Shown: in pieces, positions 10,681-20,835 of the stretch
Numbering within the stretch: the stretch's first letter is position 1
Layout: each line of letters starts with the position of its first letter
Assembly (NCBI GenBank): GCA_949130485.1
Contig: OX422185.1
Span: 1,308,804-1,372,803, forward strand
Origin: Agelas oroides
Lineage: Eukaryota; Porifera; Demospongiae; Agelasida; Agelasidae
Reading direction: 5' to 3'
Length of the DNA: 64,000 bases
Translations under genes and position numbers: made by a program
The notes under the pieces: generated by a model
What the model saw: the letters and a program-made list of their open reading frames with translations, nothing else
Told to the model about the DNA's origin: nothing
The model's database searches: none

Positions 10681-11113
10681 AGGAATACGCATGCGCAGAG
10701 TATGCCTCGCGCAGAAGAATATCCGGAAATATGCAAGTGGATATCCGTTGTAACCACGTGTAGAGTGGCAGGAGCGGCTTCGCCGCTCATAAGCTCCTGG
10801 TTTTGGGGACGAGGTATAGCGGTGAAGATGGCAAAGCGGTCGTCTGAAGAGCTTCAGAAAGTGAGCGAAGTGCCATGCAAGTATCTGTCAGACTCTCTCC
10901 TTTGCCTTACTCTCTTCTGATGCAGTGTCACTTTGTTTCTGTCTTCGCTCTCTAGCACGATCACGCTTGGACTGCTCTTCCATTTCGGCTCTCACACGCA
11001 CTCGATCTTTCGATCGCCTCCTGGTCGGACCAGTACCACGTGGCTAATAGTCTGGGGACGAGACCACAGAAACCGCGCCCACGCAATTAAAGTGTGACAG
11101 GTATATATATATG
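10681..11113. repeat. Dispersed repeat, second copy at 61361-61850
   Basis: From TACGCATGCGCAGAGTATGC to GTGTGACAGG the sequence matches 61361-61850 with scattered changes, including AAGATGGCAAAGCGGTCGTC and GATCTTTCGATCGCCTCCTG. In the minus direction both copies hold Arg/Glu-rich open stretches resembling a Helitron N-terminal low-complexity segment, but no full protein. The copy here is interrupted inside its TA-rich tail by the repeat starting at 11114; sequence matching the far side resumes at 12746. Confidence 0.75.
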
Positions 11114-11770
11114 CAAGACTTAAAAAACATTAAAAATGTAAAATGATGTAGGGATGGCATGCCAAAAAGTATGCAAACAAGGTAGGGATAATGCATGAAA
11201 GCAAAGGTCAACATATTGGCAAAGCCCCATCCCTACATCTTTTTCACACTGCAGTTAGCGTGCTTGAGTTGAGAGCTGAATCTGCACCCATCCATGCAGT
11301 TATGCTGTGCATGAGTATTTAAGTTTACACACTGTCTATGACTAGTCTGCAGCCCACTCAAGCTCAGTGTCTAGGTTGTATCAGAAAGGGTGCCACTGTC
11401 ACTACAAGTAGTATGTGGACAGTAAAGCTACTTGGTAGCTATCTGATAGCTACGTACGAGGCAAACATACCTATAGGCTATACAGACACAGATGCTGGAT
11501 CATACTCCTCGTTCCCAGGCCATGTGGGAGGAGCTAGGAAGTGGCCTGAGAACGAGGCTACAGCCATGATGAACTGAGGTTGGAGTAAACTTGTGGTACG
11601 TTTTAGGAAGACCCCCATGCACTGTCTAACTGCAGTGTGAAAAAGATGTAGGGATGGGGCTTTGCCAATATGTTGACCTTTGCTTTCATGCATTATCCCT
11701 ACCTTGTTTGCATACTTTTTGGCATGCCATCCCTACATCTTTTTACATTTTTAATGTTTTTTAAGTCTTG
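11114..11770. mobile_element. Foldback MITE with 145-bp arms
   Basis: 11114-11258 (CAAGACTTAAAAAACATT to GCAGTTAG) is repeated in reverse complement at 11626-11770. Each arm contains GATGTAGGGATGGCATGCC and CCATCCCTACATC. The spacer carries a TCCTCGTTCCCAGGCC palindrome (11507-11560). A full relative is at 59839-60438 and a short one at 48057-48237. At 59839 it is flanked by TA on both sides, which suggests Tc1/mariner-type movement. Confidence 0.88.
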
Positions 11771-12745
11771 TTTCTGTACTTTTTTGATGTTAATCTCAGT
11801 TACAGTTAGACCTAAGCCTAAGAAGAATATTTCAAGTGTAACCACAACACCAGAACTTGAAATGGCGTTGACAGTAATAGTAGTAGTTCCAGGCATGTAA
11901 TAATAATGTGTAATATAGCCAACTAGAACCTGATGAAGGGCCAACCGCTCTCCCTACCAAACTTTGTGAAACTGATTCAGTTGTCAATCACATGACGACT
12001 GACCAGCTGCAGCACAGAAAACTATCATACTGACAACTTACCATGCATGCTAGCTTTACAGTTCACTAAAGCTGTGAGTAGGCTATTTTTAGTGTAGCTA
12101 CAAGTAGGTAGCGCCTTACCTACGTGGTGTTCATAAGCCTTGCCCAATGCCGCGAGGGGAAAGACAGTGCCAGCTAGGCGTACTGCCCGCTGGCGATTTC
12201 GCGCGTACTAGTCTCGCTTCCAGACCAATGACCGTGGTCTTTGGTCTGGGAACGAGACTTCGTGTGCGCATCCGTACAAAATTAGAAAATGGCGTCCTAA
12301 GCAACGGACAGCAGCCTCAGTGTGTTGTGAATCGCTTTTCTTGACCAGGGTAAATTTGAAGCTATGAAGACGCTGAGTAGTTAGGAAGCTGCGCGCTGTG
12401 ATGAACATCAGATTCGTGCTAAAATTAAGGTGAGTACTTGAGCTGTTTTCGAGTTATCGTCGTTTTGACAAGTGGTCTGAACAAAGAAAGAAGAAAGAAG
12501 AAAGAAGAAAGAAGAATACGAAAAATGGCACTTTCATGACCGCACACTTTTGCGTTCAGCTATCTTCCGCGTGGCTTTTGGCCACTTATATGAGTCTTGC
12601 TGATCACAAAGCCACTCAAAGAGGAAGCCTGGGCGCTTAAATAAGCTTTTAGCGTGTTTGTGGTGAAGTTATACGGCTTTTGCTTAAGTATTGCATATAT
12701 TGCGCGTCGGCGCCATCCCTACATAGAGAGTCTACCGACTCTCTG
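11771..12745. repeat. About 970-bp repeat ending in CATCCCTACAT plus a hairpin; inverted copy at 46948-48056
   Basis: It aligns with the reverse complement of 46948-48056. Shared phrases include ACATGACGACTGACCAGCTG, GAAGCTATGAAGACGCTGAG and TTTTGCTTAAGTATTGCATA. It includes a TAGTCTCG...CGAGACT palindrome (12209-12260), an AAAATGGCG segment, an (AAGA)n tract at 12485-12515 and the end GGCGCCATCCCTACAT. A perfect 8-bp-stem hairpin with loop TACC follows (12725-12744). In both loci the left neighbour is the CAAGACTT foldback, so the two travel as one larger unit. Confidence 0.75.
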
Positions 12746-14268
12746 ATATATATACATACATACAAACGCGAGCTGACTACACTGCACGATTAGCAGCCTC
12801 GCGCTAAGGCGCTTGGCAATAACGCACGCGTGTGTCAACTCATAGATTAATAACCCGTACCGGGATTGGAAACGGAATCACGTGAGCGCATCAGCGCCAT
12901 ACGTTTTGGCGGCACCCATCCGTGCAACGCTATGTGATGGCGACTGGTGCCGAACGGTTGATGCAAATGGTGCAAGTAGCAGCTCGGAAGCGAAAATTTG
13001 GAATTATTTGTGGATTTTTAGGCACTGTCAGAGACTGGGTAAGTTGTATTTTCCACTAAAATACTAATATAAACCATATGCGTAAAGAATACACGTACTT
13101 TCTGTTCACATAGCAACAAGTCTAGATGTTTGTGGGGGAGTTTCTTTCCAGTCCGCTACATGTAGGCATTGAAATTTGCATCATTACCTTGCACTAGTGA
13201 TGAAGTGTTGCATGGTGTGGGTAAAAATTAGTTGTTGCCGGCTTGTGGTATGAGCAGCAAGATAAAATATATGGTAGTTTTGGAAGCTATTAATATGGCA
13301 TTTTTGTGGGGGAGTTACATTGTACACACATACCACTGAGAATAGGAGTGGTAATGTTAGGCTTGGTTAGTGGTTGAAGCTTTGCATGCCATAATTGAAA
13401 CTCTGTTTCTGGTACCATGAGCTTTGTGTTGGCAGATTATGTATAGTACACGTTTAGTGAATCTCGAGTTGCATTCAGATGATATCAAGGCAAAATAAAG
13501 TAAGATACTGCTTATACAATGACATCTTTAGAGTGTGGGAACTGCGTGGAGACAGGTTGCAGGATACCGTAATGGAGGGAAGAAAGTTTAAGAATTCCTT
13601 TGGTTCTGTGAGTATTCTACTCATTTCATATCCAACAAAAACACCAGTGTTATCATCAGCCATGAGTGTAGCTCACTTGAGCATATAACTATAGACACTT
13701 CCTGTAGGAAGCAAGCAATGCCTACCCTTACATGCATGGGGGTTATTACTAAGTTTCAGAGGAATGTGTTGACAGTGATGTGCACACTGACAACAGACAT
13801 TTGTCACATGTAAACATTTCTACATGTATAATCAGCTGATTGTGAACAACTTGTACGTAATGTATAGATAAACAGTGGTGTAGTATCTATGGCATAAATG
13901 TGTAGCAGTACAGTGCAGTAGCATCTAATTATCGGCAAACGACAGCAGGGCAAGGTCCGCCTCATTATACTGCGCAAACGGAAGTACATTGAACGCGGAG
14001 AAAGCGTTGCACGGATGGTGGAACGTAAATATTGCGTTTCCAATCCCCGTACGGGTTATTGGGGCGAGCCTGAGCGAGCCCCACATTGGTGAGTCGTATT
14101 GAGATTTTCTCTGCATATATATATGGACGTACGTACGTCTTTCCGTAAATTCTAATTCCACTCTAATTTAACGTGATTTATTTAAAGTATTGCACCATAG
14201 ACAATGATTGCACCTATAGTTGAACTTATTTGTACGCCTTCCAAGTGGATGTTTGGTTGTTCGCGAGT
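12746..14268. other. Helitron 5' flank with an inverted-repeat pair
   Basis: 12746-12825 matches the end of the repeat at 61850-61947. AATAACCCGTAC, GGGATTGGAAACG and CCATCCGTGCAACGCT at 12846-12935 recur in reverse complement at 13960-14062. The pair could bound a non-autonomous element or be Helitron flank. No gene was recognised between them. Confidence 0.5.
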
Positions 14269-17200
14269 ATGGATACTAACCCAGAATCAGTAGAGAAGAG
14301 AGAGAAAAGGTTGCGGAGTCGGAGAGAACGAGAGAGGGCCCGCCGTGCTTCCGAGACAGCGGAGCAAAGGGAAGAAAGGTTGAGAAAACGGAGAATGAGG
14401 GACAGGGCTAGGCGGGCTTCACAAGCTACCGAAGATAGGGAGGCACGACTGCAGCAAAGAAGGTACAGACTGGATGCTGAGACTGCCGAGGAGAGAGAGG
14501 CCAGGCTGCAGCTGAGAAGGGACAGGCTGGCAGCTGAGGCTCCCGAGGAAAGAGAGGCCAGGCTGCAGCATATGAGTACTTACCAGCATGAGAGATTGGC
14601 AGCTGAGACTTCCGAGGAAAGAGAGGCCAGGCTGCAGCATATGAGTACTTACCAGCATGAGAGATTGGCAGCTGAGACTCTCGAGGAAAGAGAGGCCAGG
14701 CTGCAGCATATGAGTACTTACCAGCATGAGAGATTGGCAGCTGAGACTGCCGAGGAGAGAGAGGTCAGGTTACAGTGTGACAGACAGAGACACAGAGATC
14801 AACAGCTTGTGCAGTCACAGCTCCCACTGTTTGAACAGCATTCCATTCGAGCTAAGATGCATAAGTTTCATGCACACTTCACTACGCTAGATCTGTCAAC
14901 ATGTACCACCTGTTTGGAGAGTTTTCCTGGTCTTCAGCTTCACTTGGGGTCTGCTGAGTGTCTGCGCTGTAGCCGGGACAAGCATATACCGAAGTTATAC
15001 TCCTCTGCCAACAACATGGATCCTGGCCCTATACCATCTGAACTGCAGGTTGGTAATAATATTACTGTTATGTTATCCTATGTAACTGATGTGTTCCTTC
15101 TTACCATCTGAACTGCAGGTTGGTAATAATATTACTGTTATGTCATCCTATGTAACTGATATGTGTTCCTTCTTACAGGGATTAACACAAGTGGAAGAAA
15201 TGTTGATTTCTGGTGTGCTACCAATCATGTCACTGTACCGACTACCTCATGGGCAGTACGCATACAGTGGACATGTCATCAACCTGCCACAAGACGTGGC
15301 CTCCTTCGTCAATTCTCTGCCACGATTGCCCACTGAACTTGACATCATTGTTGTGAGGAAGCAAGGAGCTGCTGACTCCCATCATGACTTTCGTGTCAGG
15401 AGGTCTGTAGTGCTTGCTGCACTTCAGTGGTTACTCGCCAACAACCAGTATTATCGCAGTGTTCAGATCAATAGTGATGCCCTTGCTCTACTACCAGAGG
15501 ATGGAAATTTGACTGGCCTGAGGTCTGTGACACTTGACTCTGTTGCTGATGACAGTGAAACACCATCTGTCGAAGATGTGGACCCCTATGATGCCCATCT
15601 CTCAGGATCGTTTGTGCCCAACACTACTCAGCAGTTGACTGAAGAGGAGACAGTCAGACAGTCTGTGCAAGAGCGACAATCTCACCAGCAGCCAGTGTCT
15701 CCTCCCACAGTGTCATGGCCTCCCAGTGGCTTAACACCCATCAATGAATTCAGCACTGAGGGCTACATCTCATGTGCCTTCCCCACATTGTTTCCAACTG
15801 GTGCTGCTGACTTTGTGGCTCCACGCCCACTCGCTGTCACTGTAGGGAACTACTTCAAGCACCTGCTGGTATACCAAGACGGCCGATTTGCCAGACACCC
15901 TCGATTTCGATACTTTGCACTCAACACGGAGATGCGTTGGTGAGCACTGCAGGCAGGACGGATCTACATTCGTCAACACCCTCTTGATGCCCAGCTGTCA
16001 GTTGAGGAGCTCCGAGACATGGTCGGTCGTGAAGGAGAGGCTTTCTCCAACCGAGTGCTGCACTATGCCTCCAGCCTACGTGGAACGAGGCAGTACTGGT
16101 TCAAGCAGCGGAGCCGGCTCATTGCCATGGTGGATACACTCGGTCTGCCCACAGTGTTTTTCACCCACAGCGCAGCTGACCTCCAGTGGCCAGAGCTTGC
16201 ACGACTCATCTGTCCTGACAACCCCGATTCCAGCTCCAGCCGCAGCAAGGCCCTCCAGGAGAACCCTGCCATTGCTGACTGGTTCTTCCACCATCGCATC
16301 CAGAAGTTCATCAATGCTTTCTACGTTGGTGTTCTTGGTGCCACTGACTTCTGGCTTCGCTTTGAGTGGCAGCATCGTGGCAGCCCTCATGTCCACGGCC
16401 TTGCCTGGCTTCCTGATGCTCCAAACGTGGAGCAGGTCCTGGCCTCCTCTGCTACTGGCACTGATGCAGCAAAGGAAGCCCTCATCCAGCATGTGGACAG
16501 GATTGTGAGCACCACCAACCCAGCTGTTCTTCCTGATGGCAGCAATCTAGATGATGCTCCGTCACCCAAGACCAATCCTCACATCTGCAACCTGCCCTAT
16601 GCTGAGGTTGAGGACTTCAACCAGGACCTGGCTGACCTCATCGCCACATGCTAGCGACACACCCGCTGCTCAGCAGCCTACTGCCTACGCACTTCCAATG
16701 GCCAGCAAAAGTGTCGATTCGGCTACCCAAAGCCTCTACAGCCTGAGACAGCCCTCATCACTGAGGATGGAGAACCAGTGTTGCTGACTGCACGTAATGA
16801 TGCTCTCATCAACAGCTTCAACCCTGTGCAGTTGTCAGCATGGCGCGCCAATGTCGATATGCAGTACTGCGTGTCTCGGCACAAGGTCATTGAGTACTGT
16901 GCAAAGTATGCCACCAAGAGTGAGCCCCGCTCTCAGCCACTGAAGGAGATCTTCACTACCATCGTGAGGAGCCTGAAAGATGATAGCACCTCCCTGAAGG
17001 CTGTACAGAAACTCCTCATAAACAGCGTTGGAGAGAGGGATTACTCAGCACAGGAAACCTGCCACATCCTTCTACAGCTGCCCATGTTCAGGGCTTCCCG
17101 GGACTTTGTCGTGCTCAGCCTTGACGGGTCTCGTGCAGTGGAAGAGCATTTGACAGAAGACCAGCCAGCAACAGCACTGTCAGCACTAGACCACTACACC

Positions 17201-19611
17201 ACTCGACCTTCAACTCCAGAGTTTCAGGATATGACACTGCTGCACTTTGTGCAGCACTTCACCATGCCCAGGGAGCCTGGCTCAGATCTCTCCCACAGGA
17301 GGAAGAAGGTTGTTGTCATCGTGCGACCATACTGCTCCCCTGACCCTTAGGGTCCCAAATACGAACAATACTGCCAACATAAGCTCATGCTTCATGTACC
17401 ATTCCGGCATCAGGATGAACTCCTGGGTGACAATGACACATTCATTGCCGCATATGCCACCTTTCTTCAATCTGGCAACATTCCTCCATCACTTGAGGAG
17501 GACATTCATCAACTTGAGCAGCTTTCTGAAGGACCTTCAGAGGACGACAGATCTGAGGTTTGCTTGATGCACACAAACATTTTTTCCCCCTTTCCATTAT
17601 AGGAGTGTAATAATAGTATGATCTTTTCCCTGTCTCAGGAACAGACGGATCAGCAGCAGAGACAGGCCCCATCCAGAGCTATGGAGGAATGGATGCTCAT
17701 CTGCCAGCGTAATGCTGACCTGCAGCCTAATATAGATTCTCAAGAGGAATTTGACTGGACACAGGGAGCACAAGCATATCCCAACCTGGAGGAGATGCCG
17801 ACCTTCATCACACGGCAGCGCGAGTCAGCAGCTGAGCACACATTCACCACCTTTGCTGACCCCCAGCACCTGCAGGGGAAGCAGCTGCAAGTCTACACTC
17901 TTGTGCAGGAGCATGCTAAAGCTGAGGGTCCACCCCCTCTCAGGATGATAGTGTCTGGAACAGCTGGGACTGGAAAGTCCTACTTGATTCACTGCCTGAG
18001 ACTTCTCCTTGGCAATCGAGTGCGTGTTGCAGCACCCACAGGTGTGGCAGCCTTCAACATTGAAGGACACACCCTCCACTCCCTCCTCAGCTTGCCCGTC
18101 AAGGGTGACTACAAGGACCTGGAAGGAGAGCGCCTGCACCAGCTGCAGCAGTCCCTTGCAGGTGTGGATTATCTCATCATAGATGAGATGTCTATGGTAG
18201 GCAGAAGATCTTTGGACAAGTCGACAAGCGCCTTCGCCAGGGGTTTCCCCATCGTGCTGACACACTGTTCGGAGGCTGTTCCTGCTTGCTCTTTGGGGAC
18301 TTTGGTCAGCTCCCTCCCGTGATGGATCTCCCCCTCTATTCCACAGTGTCTCGCTCTGCCTTGTCTGATCTTGGCAGCACTGCCTATCAGCTTTTTGACC
18401 ATGCTGTCGTCCTGAAACAGGTGATGCGTCAGTCAGGGCAAACTCCAGCTCAAGTTCTGTTTCGTCAAATTCTCCTTCGTCTCCGTGATGCTCGTCTCAC
18501 ATATGACGATTAGCAATAACTGATGAAGCAAACACCAGCTCAACTTCTCAACCTAGCCCCCTTCACTACTGCCCTTCACCTTCACCCAACGATTGAGGCT
18601 GTCGTGGAGCATAATGTCAGTAGGCTGCATGCCAGTGGCCAGCCTATTGCCACCATCAAAGCCATCCACACAGGCCCTAATGCCAGCAAAGCCTCATCTG
18701 AGGATGCAGGTGGTCTGGAGCCAATCATCTGTTTGGCATGTGGAGCTCATGTGATGCTCACTGCCAACCTCTGGGTGGACATGGGACTGGTCAATGGTGC
18801 CATGGGAACAGTGGTTGCCATTTGCTACAGCAACGGTGGAACTCCACCTCATCTCCCAGTTGCAGTTATGGTGCGGTTTGATTCCTACCAGGGTCCCACT
18901 CTCCCTGATAGCACTGTCCCTATCACCCCACTCCGCCGCACTTGGTCTGTATCAGGTGCTTCATGCTCCCGCCTACAGCTCCCTTTCAAGCTAGCCTGGG
19001 CTGTCACTATCCACAAGGCTCAGGGCCTCACATTGGATAAGGTGGTTATCAATGTTGGAAAGAAAGAGTTCTCAACAGGACTAACATTCGTTGCCTGTTC
19101 TCGAGTGCGTCACATGGAGGACCTTCTGTTTGATCCTCCATTTCCTTTCCAACGTGTGGCAAATCTCTCAAAGAGTCAGCGTTTGCAGGAAAGGCTCCTT
19201 GAAGATGCAAGACTCCTTCTCCTTGAAAGAAACACACTACCCATGCAATCTCCAACCCCCATCCTTCCCACCATAGACTCTCCCACCCCCAGTCCTCCCA
19301 TCATGGATTCTCCTCTCATGGATTATCCCATCATGAATTCTCCCACCCCCAGCCCTCCCATCATGTATCCTCCCACCTCCAGCCCTTCCCTCATGGACTC
19401 TCCCACCCCCAGCCCCCCTGCAGAGTACCACACCAGTCCAAGCCACTGGTCCATGGACTCTCCGACTCCAAGCCCGCCTGCAGAGTACCACACCAGTCCA
19501 AGCCACTGGTCCATGGACTCTCCAACCCCCAGCCCCCCTGCAGAGAACCACACCAGTCTAAATCACCAGTCTATGGACTCTCAGACTCCCAGAGACACTG
19601 CAGAGTGGTAG
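14269..19611 (+). pseudogene. Helitron Rep-helicase gene, two introns, inactivated
   Basis: The start ATG is at 14269. An Arg/Glu-rich N-terminal part has three 72-bp repeats (about 14550-14770) and then a CxxC-type zinc cluster. The Helitron_like_N region follows, then the Rep HUH motif RGSPHVHGL (about 16375-16400) and the tyrosine motif EYCAKYATK (about 16890). The PIF1-type helicase has GTAGTGKS, IIDEMSMVG, GDFGQLPP and IHKAQGLTL, and a Pro/Ser-rich tail with about 20-residue repeats. Introns 15049-15178 and 17558-17638 join in phase 0. It is broken by in-frame stops at 15941, 16652, 17348, 18511 and 18517 and by a one-base frameshift near 18205. The homologous reading continues after every lesion. 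Helitrons move by rolling-circle transposition. Ends (5' TC, 3' hairpin and CTRR) were not located. Confidence 0.9.
15031..15178 (+). repeat. Tandem duplication across a Helitron exon/intron boundary
   Basis: ACCATCTGAACTGCAG and the following intron sequence (GTTGGTAATAATATTACTG...) occur twice in tandem with a unit of about 70 bp. The end of exon 1 and the splice donor are therefore duplicated, and the second copy runs into the real acceptor TTCTTACAG at 15178. Splicing from the first donor removes the extra copy and restores the order SELQ-GLTQVEEM. Confidence 0.8.
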
Positions 19612-20321
19612 ACCACTTCACTCCATCAGTCATCAAACCAATCAGAATAAGATAAGTTATCTATAACAATACAACATTAATCACTATTCTTTAATAGTAT
19701 CACCTATGTAGATTGTAGACTCCCGGCTACATGTCATCTACTCCCACATACCCTCTTTCACCCAGCTATACCCCATCTACTCCAAGCCCCCCTTTCCTCA
19801 CCCACATACACGTCATATACTCCTAGCCCCCTGTCTTACTCACATCCACCTACACCTTATCTACTCCAAGCCCCCTCCCCCTCCCACCTACACGTCATAT
19901 ACTCCAAACCCCCTCCCTCTTCTACCTACATGTACATGTCATGTACTCCAAGCTCCCCTTCCTCTCCCACCTACATATACTGTACTCCAAGCCCCCCTCA
20001 CTCACCCAACTACATGTCATCAACTCCTCAGCCTTCCATCATCTTCCTAATGTCCATTCTCTAAATGCATATACTTCCCTCCATTAATAGTTAAACTCAA
20101 AGAATCTTCATTTAGCAAGCATTGAAGTCCACAGTGAAGACAAGCCCTAGGTGAATGCCATCATTATGTTCTACAAGTCCTCGGTGAAGACACAAGCCCA
20201 GGTCAATCCCTGGTGAAGACACAAGCCCAGGTCAATCCCTGGTGAACACACAAGCCCGAGGTGAAGAGTCAACTTGAAGACAAGTCCTAGGTGAACACAA
20301 GCCCATGGTGAACACTAAAAC
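19612..20321. repeat. Pro-coding-like C-rich minisatellite and AAGCCC(A/G)GGTGAA repeats
   Basis: From about 19720 to 20040 there are irregular units of the type CTACTCCAAGCCCCC, resembling the repeated tail of the Helitron reading frame. From 20150 to 20320 there are imperfect units ACACAAGCCCAGGTCAATCC and GGTGAAGACACAAGCCC. No gene. Confidence 0.6.
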
Positions 20322-20475
20322 GTAAAACCTCTAATTAAGGTGACACATTCTTAGTAGAAGTCATTTGAGTGAGCTTCTGTATTACAATATACAGGAATTA
20401 TGCTACAAGAGCTTAGTATTGCCCACCAGATGATGCCATAAAATTTTGGAAGTCACCTTACAATTGAGGTTTTAC
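20322..20475. mobile_element. 154-bp MITE
   Basis: GTAAAACCTCTAATTAAGGTGAC at the left is mirrored by GTCACCTTACAATTGAGGTTTTAC at the right. It is short and non-coding. A similar TTAAGGTGACAC occurs alone near 24836. Confidence 0.65.
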
Positions 20476-20835
20476 AGTTTCTGTTTTAGCTAGACATGCT
20501 ATATATGCACACACACATTAGGTGGTGTGGGTTGGGAACCACCTCCCCGTGGTCCACACTGGGATCTCCTAACTATTTAGATGAAGCCTAATGTCACACT
20601 ATTTACTATGACCTGACATATATTACCAGGCTTCAATATGTAGTTAGAAGATGCAAAGCGTTCCCAAAATACACCTTTTCATTGATGTGTTAAAATTTAA
20701 TGAGCGTCCTCCATCAGGAAAACGTGCATCCTAAACATCTGCGCATGCGTAAATTACATCATATGAACCAGCTCAGGCTCGCCCCATGATGCCCTGCATC
20801 TACCAAGTTAATCTATGGTCAATTCCTGTTTCAAG

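Noticed and set aside
14419-14727. 102-codon minus-strand frame opposite the Helitron N-terminus
   Set aside because: It is the shadow of the 72-bp coding repeats on the plus strand.
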